Assembly (NCBI GenBank): GCA_000320605.2
Contig: KB445798.1
Location: forward strand, 1,249,471 to 1,271,493
Reading direction: 5' to 3'
Origin: Gelatoporia subvermispora B
Lineage: Eukaryota > Basidiomycota > Agaricomycetes > Polyporales > Gelatoporiaceae
Length of the DNA stretch: 22,023 bases
The notes beneath the pieces were generated by a model. That model had not been told where the DNA came from, did not search any database, and saw only the letters and a list, made by a program, of their open reading frames with translations. The translations under genes were made by a program, and so were the position numbers. Below are positions 1-10,369 of the stretch, one piece after another (position 1 is the first letter of the stretch; the number at the start of each line of letters is the position of its first letter).

Positions 1-2100
1 TCATTCATTTCTGCGAGTTCGTCTACTGTATGGTGTGAAGAGGGAGGAGAAGAAGAGAGGGCCCGTGTGTAATGCTGTACGTACTGATTGCGTGCGCCGA
101 TGGAGAAATATTGGGCTGCTTCGCGCGCGCACAAGTTGCTGAGGCAGTGCCGCGCACGGCCCTCGCCTTCATCAAGTCGATCGCACGGCCAAGACTGGCG
201 AAATTTGGTGTCGCAGGTCCGTAGGATGTGAGATAGAAGCCTGGAATCATAACGGCAGCGAAACTCTGGTCGATCGACTCAGAGACCGGTCGCGCAAGTG
301 CTGGTGGCGGAGAAGGGCACCGCGCCCGGCCCAAACTCGACCTGCTGCGGGGGATGCTTGTATCAGGTAGCCACCATTTGCAGGGCCTTGTTGTCGTAAA
401 GATCAAAGGTCACAGCGCAGCCAAGACTGTTGTCGGTCGAGAGACCGGTCGCGCAAGTGATGCTCGAGGCGGCCATGCAAGATCCGATCGTGCGCAACCA
501 TCGGGAGAAGCCGGATGGGCGCTCCCGGGTTCAGTCGCGCATTTTCTGCCCTGGACAATGAGACAACAATGGGGTGCTCCCTGACCATCTCTCCCACTAT
601 TCCCCGGAGGCTGTACACAAGTCCTGTCAGTATCTGAAAGAACACTAGGACAACTTCTGGTTCTCTCTCGCTGCTAGAGTGCTCAGCAGCCGCCAGTCAT
701 CAGTCTCTCGGAGTTCCCACTGCTCATTGTTTCTCTCAGATGGCGACCAATCTATATTGCGGGTGCAGATACATCTAGGTATACATGTCCTAGGCGAATA
801 GCTCGGCACAGGAATGGACCCCACGGGTCATCTTCGCCCTGCCTTTCCTGGAACTCTGTCCTCCCGCCTCTTCTCACTCACTGGATGTAGCTCTTGCTTC
901 GTCTTGCCATCACCACTGAGCTTCTCATCTACGCTGCGCAATGGGTCTTTTTGCCAACGCAAATACCGACTAACGCCTGAGCTCTAGGGAACGCCTCAAG
1001 TCGCATGACTCGTACATGGTGTGCGAGACACCACGATCTGGGGCGACGAGCGGAAGCCGCACGGATCTTTATATCGCCGTGTCCTGCGTTCTTCAACCAG
1101 CGAGAGAATCGTCAAACCGAATGGTGCGTTTACTGTCCAGGGCACCCAATACTTGGAATGTGAAAGCTGCGCGACGTCCACCTACCAGATGACAGCCTCT
1201 GGATGTTTGTCGTCGTTCCTCGGCACGCATTTCTCACCATTCCATCACGACCTGTGTGTGGTTTATTGGAGTGCGTCGGTCATCGCGCTGCAAGATGAAG
1301 GCGTACCTGTGCGCTTCATCACCGATGCATGCTCTGGGCAGCTGTCTCGGCGCCGTCGCATTCGTCACGAGTCGGTGGCCTCTCTAAACTATATGTACCT
1401 TGGCTTTGATGATGCTGCTATCTGCTCTGTATCTTCGCGCTCGTTATCCAAGGATCTGGCTCGTCGTCCTTCTCACAAAACCACATGTGTCCAATGTCGG
1501 TCGTTTTGAGATCCGACCCTACCGCGCGTTGATGTGTGAAATCCTCTCTGTGCTCGGACTCTGGACGTCAATGAGGCCTGCGTGGAGTGGAGATGATGCT
1601 CTTGCGACCAACGAAGAGAAGGCAGGCAAACAATGACCGGCAGCTCTATCCCTGATGATGGCGGTTAGTCTGGAAGGGCGTCGACTGAGAGAGATAAAAT
1701 TGACCATTTTCCCGCCAGTGCGATGCTGATCTGTGGTGCAGATTTCCCCGGACTATCTGGCATACTGCCACGTGTACCGCGTTGCGCACTGATGTCTGAC
1801 GTCTGGAGTGTCATTAGTTGTCATAGCATTTGAGCTCGCGGATGCATGCTCGGAGTAAATGCACGATGAAGCTGGAACGACGGCTCGAAGTCCAGACGGA
1901 AGGTTTTGCATATTGCTGGAACGACCTCATCAAAGTCTTCTCTCGGGCCGATCAGAGCAGCCGCACTGCTCATGCGGCTCGTTCATATTCGCTTTGAGCT
2001 CGTTGGGTGTATTTGCGGTTTCTTTGGCTCGATCTCGTGCTGCTCGTGGATCTGACGGAGAGCCGAGACTTGTTGATCACGGGAGTAAAGAGTGATAAAA
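1..2100. other. Region without a supportable gene
   Basis: No exon chain with good splice sites or a recognisable protein motif was found on either strand. The longest open frame (plus strand, 1021-1509, 162 codons) has an irregular composition and matches no family I know. An overlapping frame at about 1394-1500 is hydrophobic (LALMMLLSALYLRARYP) and could be a remnant of a membrane protein, but a stop lies just upstream and there is no credible continuation. The first 600 bases hold the small direct repeat listed separately. Best described as non-coding or eroded DNA. Confidence 0.5.
230..520 (+). repeat. Imperfect direct repeat with a 20-nt perfect core
   Basis: The 20-mer agagaccggtcgcgcaagtg occurs exactly at 281-300 and again at 440-459, 159 nt apart. 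The flanks are also related: cagcgaaactctggtcgat against cagccaagactgttgtcgg upstream, and ctggtggcgg against atgctcgagg downstream. Related but more diverged sequence appears near 13600 and, more weakly, near 3360 and 20270, so these two units seem to belong to a dispersed family. Read in one frame both units give RPVAQV, but neither lies in a convincing gene. Confidence 0.6.
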
Positions 2101-2119
2101 AGATGCACACCAGGTTTGA

Positions 2120-2520
2120 AGTGATCCACGTTCTGGCCTCCTCCACCACCCCTCACCACTAATCTTCCACCTCGTTGATGATGTGTTCATGCCCCGCAGC
2201 CAGGACCTCAATCTCGTGGTTCTTCACGTTGATCTCACCTTCCTCTGCTGCAGCTTAACTGCGACACTACAAGTTTGTCTCTCGCCCTATTGAAGTCGTC
2301 CTCCACCACCTCTCTGTCCTATTGCTCCTCTAGCGTTTGCGCCCGGCTCTGATTATGTTCGGTTGACTCGGCATCCTCCTACGCTGCACGTCCCCCAGCT
2401 CGATCCTCGGTGCCTCCACCTCGTCCCCCAGCTCCTCCTTCTCGTCCGTCGTCTGCACTGCGAGTCATGTGAGCTCAATGACCTTTGCAAGTAGCCCCTC
2501 GTTCTCCATAGCTGCCCCCG
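2120..2520 (-). pseudogene. Eroded coiled-coil protein, several stops and frameshifts
   Basis: On the minus strand, successive frames give long runs of charged, heptad-like sequence broken by stops. Around 2510-2380 one frame reads TTDEKEELGDEVEAPRIELG. A shifted frame at about 2370-2250 contains STEHNQSRAQTLEEQ, a stop, then DREVVEDDFNRARDKLVVSQ. A third frame at about 2245-2165 contains KNHEIEVLAAGHEHIINEVE, followed by two stops and VVEEARTW. Glu-, Asp-, Arg- and Leu-rich heptads of this style are common in agaricomycete coiled-coil proteins and in some transposon-linked proteins, but I cannot name the family. At least two frame changes and four stops rule out a working gene on this sequence. 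The remnant is inferred from protein character alone. Confidence 0.5.
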
Positions 2521-2739
2521 CCCGATGGCATCACCATCGTCGCAGACTCCAGATGCGCATCCTGAGTTCTTTGATGACGGATAGATCGTGCCCAGATGTA
2601 TTGGGCGCACCTTGGGTCCGGGGAAGGTCATCGCTGACGCCGTCTGTATGATTGGTAACTGTGTGCGCGTGAGACGCGTCGGAGAACGTTGGTGGTCAAA
2701 GTAGAGGGTGCGAAAGGAGCACCTGTGGTAAGTGAACAA

Positions 2740-3300
2740 TTTGTGCTAAGTCTGGAGCATACCAAGACATGTATTCAGACAATGCTTACCATAATGATCC
2801 TTCAAAGCTCCCATTGCCTCCATAATCCTGTCGGGGTCAGGCCTCGTGCAGCCTACCAGACGCCAGAGAACTCCGGGAAACCAGGCCGTTGACCAAGACA
2901 AGTCCACATTGAATTCGAGTGTTATGCCTACAACGTCGTAGCCAAGCAGCTCAGGGTGCTGCGTCAGAGAATGACTGCGGTGTGAGCAATGGGACGATGC
3001 TCACCAATGGTTTTGGGTATCTCAGACGGTCCGTTGGCATGTGTGCCAGTCCTTGCCTCTGCATCTGTGCATCAGGCAGACCACGCGTGCCCACGGGGCG
3101 TCCTCGGAATACTCTGAGCACCACAGGAAGAGGCTTGTAATCCAAAGCATCGTGTACGTATGGCAAACCGAACCAACTATATTCATCCTCCTTAGCCCCA
3201 CTGGCTTGAGGGCGCGTTGACTAGTATTTCACTGTACTGTCGTGTCTTGCGAGCTTGCTTCTATCAGGGCGATTACACAGGGAGGAGCATGGGGTAGGCC
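2740..3300. other. Intergenic stretch, nothing recognised
   Basis: Short open frames on both strands (for example 2951-3166 minus and 2919-3140 plus) overlap each other, are rich in Arg, Pro and Cys, and match nothing I know. No tRNA-like box, simple repeat or terminal inverted repeat was seen. Confidence 0.5.
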
Positions 3301-4629
3301 TTATTGAGAAGGGCAAGAGAAGAATGGTGATGTCATGTCAGTAGAGGCGTCGATCGTGGTCGACGGAGAGCCTGCAATTGCGCACGAGATCGGCACAGAG
3401 ATGAGAGAGATTAAGTTTGCGCGCCTGTCTGACGATCGCGTCTTGCGAGCGCTCTCGCCTTGTCTGCTCGCCCTATCCGACTGCCAGCCTGCTGCCGCTC
3501 TGGAATGCCAAGAACTTCGCCTCTCTCCTTGCTCTCTTCCTGGTATCCGAGACTATGATGTCAGACGTCGATGCAAGATCGACGGCTTGCAGAACTTAGA
3601 GCTAACAATGCATCTCTCGGCGAGGTCGCCTCCGGCCGCTCAAGCTCACTCCACTGAGTCCACTCACTATCGTGCTGGACTGTGCGCCGCAGTCCGTACC
3701 ATACACCAGAGGCACTGATCAGTCGTATCACTACTCATAGGGCCTGAGCCAACATACGTAGGGTTTGTCCGCGCTTACCGCTCTGATCTGTGAAGGTCGC
3801 TAGCACGTTCACCTTCGCAATGCGGTTCACGTCTCTCACTGCGAACTGTTCTTGGCACCGTCACTGAGCAGCAATCCCACACCGTGCGCCAGTTCGTTGA
3901 GCTATGTTTCATCGTGATCTTGAGAGGGTTGACCTTTGGAGTTGTAGAGCCGCAACCGCCATCACGCAATCATCAATGCATTCGAATTAGCGGTACGAGC
4001 GCATCCAGGACTTGGCGAGTCCCACATTGGTGGATACGGCCAACATATTATTGGTTCTCCACTCCCCGCACAAATATCTCACCTAGTATATGCGCATAAG
4101 GCTGGAACATACTCTTCACCAAGACCGAACCGACTGGTCGCTGCATCATATTCCGTACGCACCATAATGTTCTTGTTCCTCCCGCATCTGACGTTGATTC
4201 AACATTCGCATTCAGTTGCTTCGACGCCTCTTCGCCTTCGAATGAAGCTAGGACTTCTCAGATTTTATCCCCCTTGTATTCCATACTTCGACTGCTGCGC
4301 ATGGACAGACACCTCGGATTCGGGAGAGGAATCAACCTGAGGTTGTTCTCATTATGATGGTTGATTCTATTTACCCTCCAGCCAATTTACTACTGTTTGT
4401 GCCTACAGTATTGGTGTCCACCGTTGCGCTGTAAGTGCTGCGACATGCTATGTCTGGCTATCTCGCCGAGGCATTCGGTACTCGTCAGACCGGGACAGAC
4501 ATGTGAGTCAGAGTGAACCATTGATGTTAGTCACTCGTATCTACCATTGATGGGATGTAATGAGGCGTGCTGAGGTTGTACAATAGAATGGAGGCAACGA
4601 GTAGTGAGATACAGCTCGAAACAGTGTAA
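3300..4629. repeat. Duplicated 3' flank of the NWD gene, copy A
   Basis: Blocks in this stretch recur in the same order and orientation at about 20230-21515. Shared blocks include ggtgatgtcatg (near 3330 and 20235), the 30-mer at 3415-3444 matching 20318-20347 with one mismatch, ctctggaatgccaag (near 3500 and 20395), gtgctggactgtgcgc (near 3672 and 20550), and tttggagttgtagagccg near 3935 against 20797. Each copy ends in an NWD stop codon, at 4630 and 21516. The distance from the first shared block to the stop is about 1.3 kb in both. Short open frames here (plus 3335-3718; minus 3775-3969) differ in frame between copies and are probably not genes, apart from the coding-like pattern noted in the findings. 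Confidence 0.7.
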
Positions 4630-7600
4630 TCAAAGATAAACCGAAGTCATGTTTGGAGTATAGCAGTCCATCCATCTGTTACCGTGCACGAACCTACCTA
4701 CATCCAACGTTGCTCGATATCTTCCAATGAGCACCTTCGTGCGCGGCATCAGAACTCCGCACCAGTAATCCTTCGGGATCCACATGATGAGCTCGTCTTG
4801 TGGGCCCTTGATCCAGCCAGACTCGCGATCGAAATACAACATCTCATGAGGTTCTTCGTCTGCTTGAGACGTCTGAGAGGACTGAGAGGGCTGAGATGTC
4901 AAAATGAGGTCGGCCTCGAGTGAAAGGGTCGGTCGTAGCTCTGCTGGTAATCTGAAGGAGCTCACAATTGCACTCCAAATTGTGCCGCCTTGTACGCCTT
5001 GCGATCCTATCCAGGAGTCTCCCGGCGTCACGCCCCATACACGAATTGTGTTGTCATATGATCCAGAGACAAGGCGAGTCCCATCGGGCGAGAACGCGAC
5101 TGAGCGGACTATATCGCTGTGTCCCTCGAGAGGCTTCATCACTGGGAGCCCGTTCGTCGCATTCCAGAGCCGAACAGTGGTGTCAAACGAGCCAGAGGCA
5201 ATTACTTCCCCATCTGGTGAGAAGCTGACAGAGACGACCGAACCGGTGTGTCCCCTGAGAGGCTCCATCACCGTGCCACCTGTCCGGGCATCCCAGAGCC
5301 GAACTGTGGCATCCGCCGAGCCAGAGACGATCCGGGCTCCATCTGGGGAGAATGCAACGGAGAAGACATTATACTTGTGTCCCTTGAGAGGCTCCATCAG
5401 CCGGTCACCCGTCGTTGCATTCCAAAGCTGGAGCGTGGCGTCCGCGGATCCAGAGACGATTTGTGTCCCATCTGGTGAGATCGCGACTGACCAGACTGTG
5501 TCGCTATGTCCCTCGAGAGGTTTCGTCACCGGCCTCCCTGTCCTGGTATCCCAGATTCGAATTGTCCCGTCAGACGAGCCCGAAATGACTCGTGTCCCAT
5601 CCGGTGAGAACACAAGAGACTGCACCCAGTTGTCATGTCCACTGAGAGGGCCCGCCACTTGTTGGCCGGTCCGTGCATTCCAAAGGCGGATCGTCTTGTC
5701 AGCTGAGCCGGAAGCGATGTAGCTCCCATCTGGCGATACAGCAAGGCATTTGACGAGGCCGCTATGACCTTGGAAGGGATTAAGAACTGATGCACCTGTC
5801 TGCGCATTCCATAGCGAGACCGTCTTGTCCTCCGATCCCGACACAACCTGGGTTGCATCTGGTGTGAATGCGACACACCAGACTCTGCTGCTGTGACCCT
5901 GAGGCCTCTCCGAAGGTGTCTTCCTCAGCTTCATGCTGGTACCAGGAGCTGAATCTTTGTTGTCGACCAAGACTTGAACCTGAGATCCTTGTGACAAGGT
6001 CCCATCAGGGAGAGCAGTGTCGCTCGGTGCGACGTGAGGGGATCGGTTTGTATCCATAATATCTGCACTCCAAAGTCGGATGGTCTTGTCTCCTGAGCCG
6101 GAGACAACCGTGCTCCCATCTGGTGAGAACCCGACAGACCAGACGTAATCACCGTGGCCCTCGAACGGCTGCATTACTGGGCGCCCTGTCGCTGCATCCC
6201 AAAGTCGAACCGTCTTGTCAGCTGAACCAGAGGCGATTCGAGTCCCATCAGGTGAGAATGCTACCGAAAGGACTGTGTCGGTGTGTCCCACCAGGGGGTC
6301 AATGATTGGGGCACCCGTTCGTGCATCCCAGAGTCTGATCGTGTCGTCGTTTGACCCCGAGACAATCCGAGTCCCGTCGGGGGAAAATGCAACAGACCGG
6401 ACCCACTCAATGTGTCCTGAGAGAGGCTTGATCACTTCTTCCCCCGTTGTCACATTCCAGAGCCTGATTGTTTCGTCGTCCGAGCCGGAGACCACTCGCC
6501 TTCCGTCTCGCGAGAACATGACAGTGTTAACGTCACCAGTGTGCCCCTCGAAGGCGTGTAGCAAAGGATTTCCGGTCTTTGCATCCCAGAGCCGCAATGT
6601 ATGATCCATTGACCCGGAGATAATCTTTGCTCCATCTGGTGAGAAAGCAACACAACGGACTCCGTCGCTGTGGCCCTCAAGAGAATGCATCATCAACTCT
6701 CCTTTCTTTGCATTCCAGAGTCTAATTGTCCCGTCCAGGGATCCCGAGGCTACCACCGCTCCGTCTGGTGAGAAGGCCACAGAGACGACCGTGTTATGGT
6801 GTCCCTCAAGAGGGCCCATAAGCAGATCGCCTGTCCGCGCATCCCAAATCCGAACTGCCCTATCCCATGATCCCGATACCACGCGGGTTCCGTCAGGTGA
6901 AAATGCGACGGAGTAAACTTCCCCAGCATGTCCTGACATCTGCAGAAGCGGCCCCCGTGACCTATGTATGCCGGTCACATCATATGTGGGGACATTGCGA
7001 AATTTCGGCCACAACGTTTTCGCGATCGTGGAAGATGGGCTTAGGGATGGAAGAACCGAGAGGTAGATGTGCGGTGCGCTGAGCTCGATTGCGTCATGAC
7101 CCAGCATGACGAAGTCTTTTGCATCTCGCAGAAATCCGGCCATCTCGGGAGAGAGCCGATCACGCTAGGAAGTCCAGGTACGTCAATTCGTAGTCGTCGC
7201 AGAAATACGGTTTTGCTTACGATATTCTTTGCGGTCAGCACTCGGTGTAAAAGGCCCAGTGCCAGCCTCGCATGTCCTTTTGCGCTGAGCACTTCAAGCC
7301 AGAACAGGATCTTCTTTCGCAATACCAGATAGACCAATGCAACCATTGGTGCCGGATTGGAAATTCGAATGAAATGGTGAACCCAGTGAAGGCACGAGTA
7401 TGCGAGCGAAGTCGAAAGTGGTGCAAAGGTTTGTTGCGAATTTGGTAGATAGGACGTGCGAGATCCCGAGACGTTGAAGTATAGCGCGTCCGAGGCCATG
7501 ATCCTGATACAAGCATTTGCGAGGGCCTCATGGCCATCAGAGTGGTTGATCCTGAAGGTTTCGGGCGCGCGAGCAGGAGATGTGAGGTAGTCTTCAAAAG

Positions 7601-9568
7601 AAGCATGGAATGTAGTGATAGCGCCGCTTTCATTCTGCGCCGGCGTATATACCACCGCGTGCAGCCGTTCAAGCATGCTTCGTATATCCTCAGTGGGCAT
7701 GCCAATTAGCTCTCCTAGTGCCGTTACGGTCAGGGATTCCCGCAGCACGAGAATAATGGCCAGTAGTTGTTTCGTTGTCTGAATCTCGCCCTGCGTGTGC
7801 GAATCTTGATCCAACGCATTGGTGAGGACCAGCGAGTACATGTCATCCAACGGTTTCGTCAGGGGCCGCTCAGGGACGACATCAAACTCCCCCATGCTCA
7901 GAAGGCGTTGCACGGGTCGTTTCTCGATGTATTTCAGTGCGGTAAACGCATAGATGAACAATTTCCCGGCTTGTTTCGTAATCATCTCTATGTCTCGATC
8001 TAGCGGCCAGTTCGGCGGAAATCTGTATAGAAGCTCCCGTTCTTCATGAGAAGCACGTATCCGTTGAAGACGCCTAGTGCAATACAAGCGGATGTCCGCC
8101 TCGACGATACTGTGCTCGATATCGTGCAACCACAATGTATTGTGTAGATCGGGCTGGTTTGACCGGAACTGAGACTGGATGTGTGACTCCGGACGAGAGG
8201 TGAGGAAAAATTTGACCGGTATGCGGCGTGAGCGGGGAACAAGTGCTGAGAGCAAGGATTGCATGGCTTGTTCACTTGAGCACTCGTCGAGTGCGTCGAC
8301 CACGAACGTCAACATGAGAAGCCTCTCGCCGAACGCATCGCGCAGAGGCTTCTCGAGTAAATGTTCAACCTGTCTCGGGACCGTATAGTGACCGACGTCC
8401 GGCTCCTCGCGGAGGACGTCTAACAGAGCCAGCCTATAAGCAGTGTTTCTGCGAGCAAGTGATTCTGCAAGAGTCGGGATGATGCGGGTCACATCGTTGC
8501 GGATTTCTCTGGAACAAAAGAAGCTTGCGCCGAGGGTACCGGCTTCGTGGAGTTTGTGACACACGGAGCGGGCGATGGCGGATTTTCCAGTGCCTGCCAT
8601 ACCATTGAGCCAGAAAACTCGAGCTACACCGGGATCACGACTCCAAGCACCGATGTCGTCAAGAAGATCCACGCGTGTACCCTCCATGCATTCGTCTTCA
8701 GTCTGCCCATCGATTCCTGCGCCTTGTATATGGTGGAGCTTGGCGAGCAGAACTAGACTACAATCAGCCAAGCATCATATCAGGACTGCCACAACATACC
8801 TTCCTCTGCCATGTCTCCCACCATTCGTTCAGTATTTAGAAAACATGCCAACTAGGCCCACAGATTAGTTCCGATGGCGTGATCTTGAGAGCTCATGGTA
8901 CCCTACCTGAAAGTTCTCAAGCAGCACAGCAAGCTTTTCAAAGGCATCCTTGACATCTTCTACATCGCGAGCTGCTTTAATCGTGCGTCTGACCACTGAT
9001 CGTCTTAACTTGCTCCCAATCATATTGCTAATCGGCTCAAAGTCTCTGGAGATGTTTGTTAGCTGGTACTCATCGGTACTGCAGTAACCAATGCTCACCT
9101 GGATAGTCGATCGAGACGTCTCATGATAACCGGAGGTATATCGCCTTGAGCTCGATACTGGGCAAATATATTTTGAAATCCACTGATTCTTGAACCAAGC
9201 TTTTCGAAACCATCCTGCGCATCTCTGACAGTCTGCCTCAATCGTTGTCAGTTACTATATTGCGGGAAACCAATGGTAAGAGGATCACGTACATCGGCGA
9301 GTTCCATCAGCGAAACGACTCCGATGAGAGCTGTCTTGAGAGGCGGGAACATATCACAGCCTTCTCCTACAGTCTTGAGAGTGGCCTTCAAGATCAGCCA
9401 GCTATCGCGTCCTTTAGACGATGCTCGCGAGGTGCTGTGCTTCGATCGGTCGCGCCTCCACGGGAGTCGGAAACGATGGGATTTCTTGTCCCTCTCAGAG
9501 GATGGCGCCTGCGAGGAGTCGGGTCCCTGTCTATCGGATTGCAAGGAAGGTGGATTGTTGCGAGACAT
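4630..9568 (-). CDS. NACHT-WD40 (NWD) NLR-like STAND NTPase, six exons
   Basis: Exons (minus): 9568-9293, 9232-9099, 9045-8907, 8851-8800, 8752-7221, 7164-4630. Introns are 60, 53, 55, 47 and 56 nt, all GT-AG, and all phases agree, giving 1555 residues. The start ATG has A at -3 and an in-frame TAG two codons upstream. Residues 1-58 are polar and basic, probably disordered. Residues 59-200 form a helical domain with FPPLKTALIG, resembling N-terminal four-helix (HeLo/MLKL-like) modules of basidiomycete NLR-like proteins; that assignment is an inference. NACHT: Walker A GMAGTGKS at about 251-258, Walker B FVVDALDEC ending at about 358, TSRPE at about 385-389. A helical linker follows (FHASFEDYL, SYLPNSQQ). 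Fourteen 43-residue WD40 blades span about 789-1421, then a 134-residue tail with SGWIKGP, MPRTKVLIGR and RFVHG. Known role of the family: cytosolic signal sensor and oligomerisation switch in fungal non-self recognition or cell death; the ligand is unknown. No lesion was seen. Confidence 0.93.
5035..6933 (-). repeat. WD40 coding array, 14 units of 129 bp in two sets of seven
   Basis: Each unit encodes 43 residues starting at Gly-His and containing the consensus VAFSPDG...VSGSxDxTIRLWDAxTG. Units 1-7 and 8-14 are separated by a 57-residue non-WD linker encoded at 5899-6069, consistent with two seven-bladed propellers. Scaffold residues are almost constant. Positions 3, 4, 5, 7, 23 and 25 of the unit differ from blade to blade. 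The regular 129-bp period also creates a long antisense open frame (4904-5722 plus), which is a by-product of repeat composition. Confidence 0.93.
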
Positions 9569-10369
9569 TGTCTACACTGTAGGCGAAATGAGTATGGGGT
9601 TGCCCAACACGGGGATGTGAATATGAGCGCTGCAGCGTGCGGGACCAAAGTAGCAGACGTCTGACACGAGGCATTCCAGCCATCCTCGACCGTGCTATTC
9701 CCACCGGGTCCGGATGCATGCCGGAGCTCAGACAGGCCTGAGCATGCAAGTATTCCAAACACAGGCGATCGTCTTGACAGGTGGTTGATGAGCTGCCGGC
9801 GAACATTCCCAGCCAACTATGCCGTAGATATGATCAGGCTGCCGTAGAGAGCAAACTATCTTATGTACGAAGGCAGAGAGGGAGACAACTTGGCTTGTCC
9901 GAAGTGGGCGACGCGATACAGACAGCATGTATTTTCTCTTCCTAGCAATTGAAGTAATCTCAGTCGATACTTCATTCAGAGCGTCCATGCAGGGACTCAA
10001 ATACTGATGTCCTTGCAATGTATCATAATTTGTCGAGGTGTCAAGGCGCGAGACGAAGGTTACCGTCCAGCCTCGTGTTGTACAGGTCTAGCATAGCCTT
10101 AGTAATCACGAGATCCCAGCGGGAAGCCACCAGAACGCGAAGCGCACGTATAAGTGCAGAACTCAAGACAGACGTTGTGATGCAAAGAAATGCGAGTCAA
10201 CTTCAGCTGGAGGACGTCTCGCTCTAGAAGTCCTGACGTTCCAATCTCGAGGGCTTTCTGAGCGTGTGCAATGAGCCGCGTAATTAAGGCGCCGACTGTG
10301 ACGTTCTGGTAACCTGCTCAATATCCTGTGGACGACCCGTTACCCAACACAAATCCCCCCACATGCTAC
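9569..10369. other. Upstream region of the NWD gene
   Basis: This stretch lies 5' of the NWD start codon and should hold its promoter and 5' UTR. No clear TATA box or other core element is visible close to the ATG. Overlapping short frames on both strands (for example 9394-9816 minus and 9245-9664 plus) partly shadow NWD exon 1 and show no domain. Nothing else was recognised up to the duplicated block at 10370. Confidence 0.45.

Noticed and set aside
1021..1509. 162-codon plus-strand open frame
   Set aside because: No recognisable motif, irregular composition and no flanking exons; kept only as a remark in the regional entry.
4904..5722. 272-codon plus-strand open frame opposite the WD40 array
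   Set aside because: Its sequence is periodic (PSGENAT-type units every 43 residues) and is the exact antisense of the WD40 repeats, so it is a composition artefact.
7041..7164. Continuation of the NACHT frame to a stop at 7041 as the true C-terminus of a separate NACHT protein
   Set aside because: A GTAAGC donor at 7220 and a CTAG acceptor at 7165 join it in phase to the WD40 frame, and the joined residues match the usual NWD linker.
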